This document shows positions 56,103 through 64,000 of a stretch of DNA of 64,000 bases, piece after piece. Under the pieces are notes generated by a model. That model saw nothing but the letters and a program-made list of their open reading frames with translations. It was not told the origin of the DNA and made no database searches. How positions within the stretch are numbered: position 1 is the stretch's first letter; each line of letters begins with the position of its first letter. The translations under genes were made by a program, and so were the position numbers. Origin of the DNA: an uncultured Fibrobacter sp. (GTDB lineage: Bacteria > Fibrobacterota > Fibrobacteria > Fibrobacterales > Fibrobacteraceae); NCBI RefSeq assembly GCF_947305105.1, contig NZ_CAMZCS010000001.1, positions 275,582 through 339,581 of the forward strand. The letters run 5' to 3'.

Positions 56103-59100
56103 ATGAACGCTCAAGCACTTTACGACCCAATGAACGAACACGACGCCTGTGGTGTCGGCCTGGTCGCTAATATTAATAATGTTGCCTCGCACCAGATTGT
56201 GTTGCAGGGTATTACTGTTTTGAAGAGGCTCATGCACCGCGGTGCAGCAGGTGGAGACCCGGAAACCGGCGACGGTGCGGGTCTTTTACTTTCTATGCCG
56301 CACAAGTTTTTCCGCAAGGTGAACCCGGAACTCCCGGAGCGCTATGGCGTGGCGATGTTCTTTGTGGACAATACGCTTGAGGCTACCGCTTTTGATGCAA
56401 AAATCAAGGAAATTGCCGCTGCTGAGGGCGTGAAGTTGCTGAACTTCCGCGAGGTGCCGGTGAATCCCGAGAAGATTGGCCATACGGCCCGCGAAACGTT
56501 GCCGCATATCCGCCAGGCATTCTTTGACGGTTCCGCTTTTGATTCCGACAGTGCTTTTGATATTAAACTCTATGTTGTTCGCCGTCTGATGGAGAAGGCT
56601 TGCAAGGGCCTCTATGTTTGCAGCTGTAGCCGCCGTAGCATTGTGTACAAGGGCCTGCTTTTGGCAAGTCAGATTGAAGGCTTTTATAAGGATTTGAACG
56701 ATCTCGATTTCGAAAGCCCGATTGCACTTGTTCACCAGCGTTACTCCACGAACACATTCCCGACTTGGCCGCTCGCGCACCCGTTCCGCTACCTCGCTCA
56801 CAACGGCGAAATCAATACGCTGCGCGGTAACCTCAACAGCCTGCGTGCCCGTGAACCGCACATGAAGAGCGATATCATCGGCGATGATTTGCAGAAGCTT
56901 TTCCCGCTCGTTCCGGCGGGGCAGAGTGACTCGGCCAGCCTTGATAACATGTTTGAGCTCCTCGTCGCAGCGGGTCGTAGCCTCCCGCATGCGATGATGA
57001 TGCTCATGCCTCAGGCTTGGGGCAAGAAGCACTACCTGGGCCGCGACGTGCGCGGGTTCTTTGAGTACGAATCGATGCTCATGGAACCGTGGGATGGCCC
57101 GGCTGCCGTGGCGTTCAGCGATGGCGTGAATGCGGGTGCGATTCTCGACCGCAACGGCCTCCGTCCGGCACGTTACACTTTATGTAAAGACGGTCTTTTC
57201 GTGATGGCCTCCGAAACGGGCGTGCTTGATCTCCGCGACGACGAAGTGGAAGAAAAGGGCCGCCTGAAACCCGGTGAGATTATCTACCTCGACCTCGAAA
57301 ACCACCGTATTCTGAAGAATGCGGAGATGAAGGCTCAGGTGGCGCGTAGCAAGCCTTACCGCCGCTGGGTTGCTGAGAACAAGATGAGCGTGCGCGGGCT
57401 CTTCAGCGAAATCAACCCGTCTGACGTTCCCGAAGATATTCTGGTGCAGCAGAAGCGCTTTGGTTATTCTGCCGAAGACCTCTCCATCATCTTGCAGCCG
57501 ATGGCCAAGAACGGTGCCGAGCCGATTGGCTCCATGGGTAACGATGCCGCGCTTGCAGTGCTTTCGGACAAGCCGCAACCGCTGTTCAACTACTTCAAGC
57601 AGCTGTTCGCCCAGGTGACGAACCCGCCGATTGACCCAATCCGTGAAGAGCTCGTGATGAGCTTGACGACCTACATCGGTAACCACGGCAACATCCTCGA
57701 AGAAACTCCGGAGCAGGCGCACCTTATCAAGATTCCGCGCCCGATTGTGACCGAAGATGAAATTCGCCGCTTTGAAAACATTGGTGACAAGGCTTTCAAG
57801 GCGAAAGTGCTCAAGATGCAGTTCCCGTTGGGCGGTGACGGCTCCGTGCTGGAAGCTGCCTTGCAGAACTTGGCTGGCGATGCTGTGCGTGCCGTGAATG
57901 ATGAATACGATATCATCGTGCTTTCGGATAAGAATATTGACTGGGGCTATGTGCCTATACCTTCGCTCCTCGCGACGGCTTGCGTGAACCGCGCCCTAGT
58001 GGAAGCGGGCGTGCGCCCCGAAATCGGTTTGATTGTGCAGTCTGGTGAAGTGCGCGAAGTGATGCACTTTGCGCTGTTGCTCGGTTATGGTGCGACGGTC
58101 ATCAACCCGTATCTCGCATTCGAGAGCATTACCAACATGTGCCATAACGGCGACTTGGATGTGGACCCGGTGACGGCTGCTGCAAATTACGTGAAGGCTG
58201 TGGACAAGGGCCTCCTCAAGATCATGAGCAAGATGGGTATCTCCACGCTCCGCAGCTACCGCAGTGCACAGATTTTCGAAGCTGTGGGCTTGAACCACGA
58301 ACTCATCGAGAAGTTCCTGCCGGGTACGGCAAGCCGTATCGAAGGTATCGGCCTCGAAGAGATTGCCCGCGAAGTGGGCGAGCGCCAGAAGATTGCATTT
58401 GCCGATGCAAGCAAGGTGTTGCAGTCGGGTGGCCAGTATGCGTTCCGCAAGGAAGGCGAAAAGCACCTGTGGACTCCGCAGTCGCTTGCCGCATTCCGCC
58501 AGGCAGTGCAGGGTGGTGACTACGAAAAGTTCAAGGTCTACAGCAAGCTCATCAACGACCAGTCTGAACGTCAGGCGACTTTGCGCGGCCTCTTCAAGTT
58601 CAAGAAGACGACTCCGATCGATATTAGCGAAGTTGAATCCCGCGAATCCATTATCCATCACTTTGTGGCGGGCGCTATGAGCCTTGGCTCTTTGAGCCCG
58701 GAAGCTCACGAGACGATTGCCATTGCAATGAACCGCATCGGTGCCATGAGCAACTGCGGTGAAGGTGGTGAAGACCCCGACCGCGATACTCCGGCACCGA
58801 ACGGCGATATTCGTAGCTCTGCGATTCGTCAGGTGGCATCGGGCCGCTTTGGCGTGACGATTGACTACCTGCGCCATGCGAAGGATTTGCAGATCAAGAT
58901 GGCCCAGGGCGCAAAGCCCGGTGAAGGTGGCCAGCTGCCAGCCCATAAGGTGAACGAGTTCGTGGCACGTATCCGTCACTCTATCCCGAACGTGTCGCTG
59001 ATTTCTCCGCCTCCGCACCATGATATTTACTCCATCGAAGATTTGGCGCAGTTGATTTACGACTTGCGCAACGCCAACCCGAAGGCCCGTGTTTCTGTGA

Positions 59101-60521
59101 AGCTTGTGTCCGAAGTGGGCGTGGGTACGATTGCCGCGGGTGTCGCCAAAGCCCATGCCGACGTGGTGCTGATTTCCGGCCACGATGGCGGTACAGGTGC
59201 ATCTCCGCTTACCTCCATCAAGCATGCCGGTCTCCCGTGGGAACTCGGTATTGCCGAAGCGGAACAGACCCTTGTGCTCAACGACTTGCGCGGGCGCATC
59301 AAGCTCCAGGTCGATGGCCAGCTCAAGACAGGCCGTGACGTGGTGGTGGCTGCCCTCCTCGGTGCCGAAGAATTCGGCTTTGCCACGAACCTTCTCGTAA
59401 GCCTTGGCTGCGTGATGGACCGCAAGTGCCATACGAACCAGTGCCCGATGGGTATCGCCACGCAGGATCCGGACTACCGCAAGCGTTTTGCGGGCAAGCC
59501 CGAATATGTGGAAAACTTCCTCTTCTTTATCGCCGACGAAGTCCGCGAAATTCTCGCAAGCCTTGGCCTCAAGAGCCTCTCTGAAGCTTGCGGCCGTAGC
59601 GACCTCCTGGAACGCGACGAGGCGATTGCCTTCTACAAGGCTCACAACCTCGACTTCTCCAAGATTTTCGAAACCGTCAATGGTGGCATCAAGTCCTTCG
59701 ATAAGAACTTTGTGAAGGAACCGCTTGAAAACTTCGACCGTCGTGAACTCCTGCCGTTCGTGGCCGACACGCTCAAGAGCGGCAAGGCTGTGGAACTTTG
59801 CACGGTGGTACACAACGTCGACCGTACGGTGGGTACGGAACTTTCGGGCGAGGTGGACGAACACTTTGGCGTGAAGGGCCTCCCCGAAGACACCATCAAG
59901 ATTCATTTGCAGGGTGTCGCTGGCCAGAGTTTCGGTGCCTTCCTTGCTCCGGGTATTACGCTCGACCTTGAAGGCGAAGCGAACGACTTTATGGGCAAGG
60001 GCCTCTCGGGCGGAAAGATTGTTGTGCGTCCGCCGAGCAATGCAAGTTTCAAGGCCGAAGACAACGTGATTGCAGGTAACGTCATCGGTTATGGCGGAAC
60101 TTCGGGTAAGATTTTCATCAACGGTCTCGCTGGTGAACGCTTCGGTATCCGTAATTCGGGTATGCTCCTAGTTAGCGAAGGCGTGGGTGACCACGGTTGC
60201 GAATACATGACTGGCGGTAGGGTAGTGGTGCTCGGCCGCGTGGGCGTGAACTTCGCTGCAGGTATGACGGGTGGCTTTGCCTACGTTTACGACGAAACGG
60301 GTCACTTTGACCTGAGCTGCAACGTGGATTCTGCCGACCTTGAAAGCGTGCTTCCGGGTACGGAAAGTGAACGTGAACTGCTTGATATTATCAACCAGCA
60401 TATTCAGGCAACCGGTAGTGAAAAGGGCAAGCGTATTCTAGATAACTGGAACAGCGAACGCCCGAAGTTCGTGAAGATATTCCCTGTTGATTACCGTAAC
60501 GCTTTGGCAAAGAAGGGTTAA
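56103..60521 (+). CDS. gltB: glutamate synthase (NADPH) large subunit
   Basis: 1472 residues, the usual size. A 15-residue propeptide precedes Cys16 (DACGVGLVAN), the glutaminase nucleophile exposed on maturation. Then the FMN/3Fe-4S synthase domain with Cys1103, Cys1109 and Cys1114 (CVMDRKCHTNQCPMG), matching E. coli, and a C-terminal GXGXG beta-helix. It transfers glutamine amide to 2-oxoglutarate. GltD follows 136 bp downstream, past a repeat element. The 254-bp region upstream has no gene that I can support. Confidence 0.97.
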   Translation: MNAQALYDPMNEHDACGVGLVANINNVASHQIVLQGITVLKRLMHRGAAGGDPETGDGAGLLLSMPHKFFRKVNPELPERYGVAMFFVDNTLEATAFDAKIKEIAAAEGVKLLNFREVPVNPEKIGHTARETLPHIRQAFFDGSAFDSDSAFDIKLYVVRRLMEKACKGLYVCSCSRRSIVYKGLLLASQIEGFYKDLNDLDFESPIALVHQRYSTNTFPTWPLAHPFRYLAHNGEINTLRGNLNSLRAREPHMKSDIIGDDLQKLFPLVPAGQSDSASLDNMFELLVAAGRSLPHAMMMLMPQAWGKKHYLGRDVRGFFEYESMLMEPWDGPAAVAFSDGVNAGAILDRNGLRPARYTLCKDGLFVMASETGVLDLRDDEVEEKGRLKPGEIIYLDLENHRILKNAEMKAQVARSKPYRRWVAENKMSVRGLFSEINPSDVPEDILVQQKRFGYSAEDLSIILQPMAKNGAEPIGSMGNDAALAVLSDKPQPLFNYFKQLFAQVTNPPIDPIREELVMSLTTYIGNHGNILEETPEQAHLIKIPRPIVTEDEIRRFENIGDKAFKAKVLKMQFPLGGDGSVLEAALQNLAGDAVRAVNDEYDIIVLSDKNIDWGYVPIPSLLATACVNRALVEAGVRPEIGLIVQSGEVREVMHFALLLGYGATVINPYLAFESITNMCHNGDLDVDPVTAAANYVKAVDKGLLKIMSKMGISTLRSYRSAQIFEAVGLNHELIEKFLPGTASRIEGIGLEEIAREVGERQKIAFADASKVLQSGGQYAFRKEGEKHLWTPQSLAAFRQAVQGGDYEKFKVYSKLINDQSERQATLRGLFKFKKTTPIDISEVESRESIIHHFVAGAMSLGSLSPEAHETIAIAMNRIGAMSNCGEGGEDPDRDTPAPNGDIRSSAIRQVASGRFGVTIDYLRHAKDLQIKMAQGAKPGEGGQLPAHKVNEFVARIRHSIPNVSLISPPPHHDIYSIEDLAQLIYDLRNANPKARVSVKLVSEVGVGTIAAGVAKAHADVVLISGHDGGTGASPLTSIKHAGLPWELGIAEAEQTLVLNDLRGRIKLQVDGQLKTGRDVVVAALLGAEEFGFATNLLVSLGCVMDRKCHTNQCPMGIATQDPDYRKRFAGKPEYVENFLFFIADEVREILASLGLKSLSEACGRSDLLERDEAIAFYKAHNLDFSKIFETVNGGIKSFDKNFVKEPLENFDRRELLPFVADTLKSGKAVELCTVVHNVDRTVGTELSGEVDEHFGVKGLPEDTIKIHLQGVAGQSFGAFLAPGITLDLEGEANDFMGKGLSGGKIVVRPPSNASFKAEDNVIAGNVIGYGGTSGKIFINGLAGERFGIRNSGMLLVSEGVGDHGCEYMTGGRVVVLGRVGVNFAAGMTGGFAYVYDETGHFDLSCNVDSADLESVLPGTESERELLDIINQHIQATGSEKGKRILDNWNSERPKFVKIFPVDYRNALAKKG

Positions 60522-60526
60522 ATGAA

Positions 60527-60620
60527 AGTAGACAGTAAACAGTAGGCAGTAGACAGTGATAGTAAGGCGGCTTTGCCGCGATTATGAAACTTCCTACTTC
60601 CTACTTCTAACTTCCTACGA
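60527..60620. repeat. heptamer repeat element between gltB and gltD
   Basis: AGTAGAC/AGTAAAC/AGTAGGC heptamers, centre GGCGGCTTTGCCGCGATTAT, then TTCCTAC/TTCTAAC heptamers in the opposite sense. Confidence 0.85.
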
Positions 60621-60657
60621 AACATTAAAATTTTAACTATAAAAGTTGAAGTCTATT

Positions 60658-62019
60658 ATGCAGCAAACTAACCGAATCGCAGACATCTATCGCCCTGTTG
60701 AAGAGCGTGTCAAGGACAACAACGAAGTCGAGCGCAAGCTCACCTCGATCGAGGTCATCAATCAGGCGGGCCGCTGCCATACATGCGGAATTCCGTTCTG
60801 CCATGGTGCGGGTTGCCCACTTGGAAATCTTATCCCCGAATTCAATGCGGCGATTTCTGTGGGGAATGCGGAACGCGCTTACGATATCATCAGTAAGACG
60901 GCGTTCTTCCCGGAATTTACGGGCCGTGTTTGCCCCGCGCTTTGCGAATCGGCCTGTACTGGCAACGTGCATAACGACCCGGTAATGGTGCGCCAAATCG
61001 AAAAATTTATCATTGAGACGGCGTTCGAGGAAGGTCGCGTAAAGCTCCCTGCTGCCGAACCGAACGGGAAGACTGCGGCTGTCATTGGCTCTGGTCCTTC
61101 GGGCCTGTTTGCTGCCGAGGCTTTGCGTCGCAAAGGTTATGCGGTTACGGTTTACGAAAAGCACGAGAAGGCTGGTGGCTTGCTGCGTTACGGCATCCCG
61201 AACTGGAAACTCGACAAGTCCATTATCGATCGTCGTATCGCGTTACTTGAAGCAGCTGGAATCAAATTTGTCTACAATACCGAAATCGGGAAAGACATCG
61301 CTGCGGAATACATCCACAAGAATTTTGACGAAGTATTTCTCGCCATTGGTACGCCGAACGCCCGTGACCTGAAAATCCCAGGCCGAGAAGCCGAAGGAAT
61401 TTTCTTGGCGCTTGACTTCTTGCATGGTGCCGAAATGCCGGGTGAAACTAACCCTGAAAAGTTCAGCGCGAAGGGCCGCAAGGTCTTGGTGATTGGCGGT
61501 GGCGATACGGGTAACGATTGCGTGGGCAAGGCTATCCGTGAAGGTTGCGAAAGCGTGCTCCAGGTGGAATTCATGCCCAAGCCTCCCGAGGAACGTTCTC
61601 CGTCTACGCCGTGGCCCGATTGGCCGTACATGCTGCGCACCAGCTATGCCCAGCACGAGGGCGGCGAACGTCGCTGGAATGTTTCTTCCAAGCAGTTCAT
61701 TGTGAAGGATGGTCGCGTAGCTGGCGTGGAAGCGGTTCGCGTGGAATGGGAAATGTCCCCGCAGGGTCGCCCGCTCAAACCGAACGAAGTCCCGAATTCT
61801 ACCGAAGTCATCGATACCGACTTGGTGGTGCTCGCCATGGGATTCACTGGTGTGCCTGCCGAAGGCATCGTGAACGACTTGGGCTTGCAACTCACTCCGC
61901 GTACGGCGATTATCCCGGATCCGGCTCGACACATCTATGCGGTGGGCGACTGTGCGAATGGCGCCTCCCTCGTGGTGCGTGCCATGGCCGACGCAAAACG
62001 CGTGGTCGGAAGCATATAA
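60658..62019 (+). CDS. gltD: glutamate synthase small subunit
   Basis: ATG 60658; 453 residues. Two Cys clusters (CHTCGIPFCHGAGCPLGN; CPALCESACTGN) bind 4Fe-4S centres, IGSGPSGLFAAEALRRKGY binds FAD, and VIGGGDTGNDCVGKAI binds NADPH. The protein feeds electrons to GltB. The pair is split by a repeat element but in the same order and strand, so co-transcription is likely. Confidence 0.96.
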   Translation: MQQTNRIADIYRPVEERVKDNNEVERKLTSIEVINQAGRCHTCGIPFCHGAGCPLGNLIPEFNAAISVGNAERAYDIISKTAFFPEFTGRVCPALCESACTGNVHNDPVMVRQIEKFIIETAFEEGRVKLPAAEPNGKTAAVIGSGPSGLFAAEALRRKGYAVTVYEKHEKAGGLLRYGIPNWKLDKSIIDRRIALLEAAGIKFVYNTEIGKDIAAEYIHKNFDEVFLAIGTPNARDLKIPGREAEGIFLALDFLHGAEMPGETNPEKFSAKGRKVLVIGGGDTGNDCVGKAIREGCESVLQVEFMPKPPEERSPSTPWPDWPYMLRTSYAQHEGGERRWNVSSKQFIVKDGRVAGVEAVRVEWEMSPQGRPLKPNEVPNSTEVIDTDLVVLAMGFTGVPAEGIVNDLGLQLTPRTAIIPDPARHIYAVGDCANGASLVVRAMADAKRVVGSI

Positions 62020-62087
62020 CATATATATAGGTAGGGGGTCATGAATGGGGAAAACGCAAAAAAAATGAACTTTTTTTACGCAACCCC

Positions 62088-62116
62088 TTGACAACCGGAT
62101 TTTTGATAGATATTTT
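62088..62116 (+). promoter_or_regulatory. sigma70-like promoter of the trp leader
   Basis: -35 TTGACA (62088-62093), then TATTTT (62111-62116, 17-bp spacer) or GATATT (62109-62114, 15-bp). Transcription would begin near 62120-62124, almost at the leader ATG. The 14-mer AACCCCTTGACAAC at 62082 is shared with the tRNA-Arg promoter. Confidence 0.75.
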
Positions 62117-62122
62117 TGGGCC

Positions 62123-62179
62123 ATGATGATTTACGCAACAAGTGCAACCCTTAACCGTCGTTGGTGGCGCGGACTCTGA
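62123..62179 (+). CDS. trpL: trp operon leader peptide TrpL
   Basis: 18 codons, MMIYATSATLNRRWWRGL, ending TGA. The tandem Trp codons (14 and 15) are followed three codons later by the stop, and the stop region lies in the first arm of an attenuator hairpin. No Shine-Dalgarno can be accommodated between the predicted transcription start and the ATG, so it is probably leaderless, as in the leader of Sinorhizobium trpE(G). The reading frame was found by eye because it is too short for ordinary ORF calling. Ribosomes pausing at the Trp codons when charged tRNA-Trp is scarce would control trpE expression. Confidence 0.88.
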   Translation: MMIYATSATLNRRWWRGL

Positions 62180-62258
62180 CATAGAGCCCGGTATTTGTAA
62201 CAAATCACCCAAGATTTTAAGCAAAGGCTTCCGGACTCACGGAGGCCTTCCTTTTTTG
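62170..62258 (+). terminator. trp attenuator: 1:2, 2:3 and terminator hairpins
   Basis: Region 1 CGGACTCT (62170-62177) can pair with region 2 AGAGCCCGG (62183-62191). Region 2 GAGCCCGG can instead pair with region 3 CCGGACTC (62231-62238), 7 of 8 bases. Region 3 and 4, AAGGCTTCCG/CGGAGGCCTT (62224-62249) with one wobble, form a terminator followed by CCTTTTTT. The 7-mer CGGACTC is duplicated between regions 1 and 3, which makes the pairings exclusive. Confidence 0.85.
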
Positions 62259-62343
62259 CTTAAAACGAAATCCTCCGGGACGAAAAAGCCTTTGCGGAAC
62301 CCGAAACGAAAAAGGCAAACGAATTTTTAAACCAGAGGATAAC

Positions 62344-63792
62344 ATGACAACCGCAACAAAGCACATTACGGAAAGTCCTAACTACGAACCCCGTACCGAC
62401 AGCATCTACGTGGCGCTGCCCGGTGAACGTTACACCCCGTTTTCGCTCGGCAAGAAGCTCGGCGCGAAGGCCATCTTCGAATCGGCGAGCTTCTCGCACG
62501 GCCGTAGCCGCTACTCTACCCTGATGGTGGACGAAGGCTTCCGTCTGCGCCAGAACGAGAAGGACGTGAGCATCATCATCGACGGCAAGGAAAGCACGTT
62601 CCTCAAGGAAGGCGAAGGTGATATTCTCGACGCCCTCACGCTGATTTCTGCCGAAAACACGGTGCCGCCCAACCAGATTCCTATTCCTTCTTCGGGTGTG
62701 GGCTACCTCGGTTACGAATTCTGTGCCCGTTGCGATACCATTCGCCTCGCCCCGCAGGTCGACGAACTCAACATTCCCGAAGCTGAATTCCTGGTAGGTC
62801 ACATCTACATCGTGTTCGACCACTTTACCGAAAAGCTTCACCTGTTCGCCCTGAACTACGAAGAACACCAGATTGACTTGAAGGCCGCCATCGAGCGTGT
62901 GAAGGCTCGCCTCGCCGACCTCGACTTCAGCTACCTCGCCCCGGAACAGCAGTACGGCAAGGGCATCACGATGACCGACCTGGAACAGTCCCGCAAGGAA
63001 TACACCGAAAAGGTTGAAGCATTGCAGAAGCACATCATCGCCGGCAACATCGTGCAGGCAGTGCCTTCCCGCCGCATCCAGTTTGCAAGCGACATCGAAG
63101 CGCTCGACATTTACCGCCGCCTCCGCACGGTGAACCCGTCTCCGTACATGTTCTTCCTCGATTACGGCACGCACCAGTTTATCGGTGCATCGCCGGAAAG
63201 CTTGGTGCGCGTGCGTGACGGCATCGCCACCATCCACCCGATTGCAGGCACCCGCCGCCGCGGCAAGGACGACGTGGAAGACGAAGCCCTGATGAAGAAC
63301 CTGAAGGGCGACCCGAAGGAACGCGCCGAACACCTGATGCTCGTGGACTTGGCCCGTAACGACCTCGGCCGCGTCTGCGAAGCCGGTACGGTGGAAACCA
63401 CCAAGTACATGGAATGCGAAAAGTTCAGCCACGTGATTCACCTGGTCTCTGACGTGCAGGGCCGTGTGGCGAAGAACAAGAAGGCCATCGAAGTGCTGCG
63501 CTCCAGCTTCCCGGCCGGTACGGTGAGTGGCGCCCCGAAAATCAGCGCGATTGAAATCCTTTCTGGCCTCGAAAAAGTCAAGCGCCGTTTTTACGCCGGT
63601 GCGGTGGGCTACATGGAATCCGACGGTGACTTGGATTTCTGTATTGCAATCCGTTGCTGCCTCAAACAGGGTAAGACCATCAGCCTGCAGGCCGGTGGTG
63701 GCATTGTCGCGGCCAGCAACGCCGACCGCGAATTTGAAGAAACGAACGAAAAGCTCGGAGCAATCAGAGCCGTACTGGAGGGGGAAAATTAG
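62344..63792 (+). CDS. trpE: anthranilate synthase component I
   Basis: 482 residues, AGAGGA upstream of ATG 62344. Chorismate-binding domain: IHPIAGTRRRGK, LARNDLGRVCE, HLVSDVQGRV, AGTVSGAPKISAIEIL and AGGGIVAASN. The N-terminal segment FESASFSHGRSRYS is in the region that binds Trp for feedback control. With the downstream glutamine amidotransferase it converts chorismate to anthranilate. Controlled by the upstream attenuator. Confidence 0.95.
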   Translation: MTTATKHITESPNYEPRTDSIYVALPGERYTPFSLGKKLGAKAIFESASFSHGRSRYSTLMVDEGFRLRQNEKDVSIIIDGKESTFLKEGEGDILDALTLISAENTVPPNQIPIPSSGVGYLGYEFCARCDTIRLAPQVDELNIPEAEFLVGHIYIVFDHFTEKLHLFALNYEEHQIDLKAAIERVKARLADLDFSYLAPEQQYGKGITMTDLEQSRKEYTEKVEALQKHIIAGNIVQAVPSRRIQFASDIEALDIYRRLRTVNPSPYMFFLDYGTHQFIGASPESLVRVRDGIATIHPIAGTRRRGKDDVEDEALMKNLKGDPKERAEHLMLVDLARNDLGRVCEAGTVETTKYMECEKFSHVIHLVSDVQGRVAKNKKAIEVLRSSFPAGTVSGAPKISAIEILSGLEKVKRRFYAGAVGYMESDGDLDFCIAIRCCLKQGKTISLQAGGGIVAASNADREFEETNEKLGAIRAVLEGEN

Positions 63793-63877
63793 TAGACAGT
63801 AGGCAGTAGGAAGTAGACAGTAGGCGGTAGATATTAAACAATAACTTCCTACTTCCTACTTCTAACTTCCTACTGAG
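63791..63877. repeat. heptamer repeat element between trpE and trpG
   Basis: AGTAGAC/AGTAGGC/AGTAGGA heptamers, an AT-rich centre (ATATTAAACAATA), then TTCCTAC/TTCTAAC heptamers in the opposite sense. Confidence 0.85.
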
Positions 63878-63932
63878 AACCGACACCTAACAACAACCCT
63901 GAATTAAAAATTTAAAAAAAGCGGATAAAAAC

Positions 63933-64000
63933 ATGATTATCATCATCGACAACTACGACTCTTTTACTTACAACGTTTACCAGGCGTTGGCCAAGATTAC
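63933..64000 (+). CDS. trpG: anthranilate synthase component II (partial)
   Basis: The first 22 codons, MIIIIDNYDSFTYNVYQAL then AKI, match the start of class I glutamine amidotransferases TrpG/PabA. The window ends here. Position after trpE favours TrpG. Confidence 0.85.
   Translation, partial: MIIIIDNYDSFTYNVYQALAKI

Noticed and set aside
57996..59906. Minus-strand frame of 636 codons opposite gltB, and one of 697 codons opposite the phosphohexomutase (22432-24525)
   Set aside because: Both are antisense shadows of clear conserved genes and lack family features.
62020..62343. T-box or Trp-binding TRAP-type control of trpE
   Set aside because: No T-box core sequence and no series of GAG/UAG triplets; the leader peptide with tandem Trp codons explains the region better.

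Overview
The window looks like a chromosomal segment of a Fibrobacter species (F. succinogenes or a close relative). The evidence is the company of genes: two paralogues of the large Fibrobacter lipoprotein family TIGR02171, a lipoprotein with the Fibrobacter major paralogous domain (TIGR02145), and a run of secreted plant-cell-wall hydrolases that share Ser-rich linkers and the conserved C-terminal domain typical of Fibrobacter secreted enzymes. The content is mostly conserved housekeeping genes plus two accessory blocks: a polysaccharidase block (5.6-20.3 kb, with a separate GH16 gene at 51 kb) and an AT-rich island (38.2-46.1 kb).

Layout. 0-5.6 kb: tail of one TIGR02171 paralogue, a complete paralogue (sulfatase-modifying-factor-like domain, beta-propeller, SGNH-like C-terminus) and a multi-pass membrane protein, tightly packed. 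5.7-8.5 kb: GH8 endoglucanase and a periplasmic TolB-like propeller protein. 8.6-13.1 kb: SpoU-type RNA methyltransferase, SurE, GyrA. 13.1-20.2 kb: five consecutive GH11 xylanase-like genes, each with its own signal peptide and mostly its own terminator; one has lost the catalytic Glu, one carries a CBM6. 20.3-38.1 kb: housekeeping genes (DapA-like, phosphohexomutase, YebC, amidase, SmpB, HU, Obg, ArgC, YchJ, RlmN, PBP1a) mixed with hypothetical lipoproteins and a first DUF4143 ATPase.

38.1-46.1 kb is an island next to a tRNA-Arg whose 3' half and terminator are duplicated 215 bp downstream. It holds two nearly identical fragments of an Rhs core, a truncated metalloprotease-like Rhs tip coupled to a putative immunity lipoprotein, an Rpn-family nuclease, a second DUF4143 ATPase preceded by three boxes at exact 33-bp spacing, and several small secreted or membrane proteins. 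No integrase or transposase gene is visible.

46.2-64 kb: groEL and groES, a TPR protein, the TIGR02145 lipoprotein, GH16 beta-glucanase, an RlmI-like methyltransferase, VanZ-like protein, MurB, the glutamate synthase pair gltB-gltD, and the start of a trp operon. The trp genes are preceded by a leader not found by ordinary ORF calling: an 18-codon leader peptide with tandem Trp codons, mutually exclusive hairpins and a terminator, i.e. a classical ribosome-mediated attenuator whose predicted transcript begins almost at the leader ATG.

Scattered through the window are about ten intergenic elements built from 7-bp repeats on one strand, a small central hairpin, and 7-bp repeats in reverse complement. 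One such repeat run lies inside a coding sequence, where it encodes a seven-residue periodic membrane helix.
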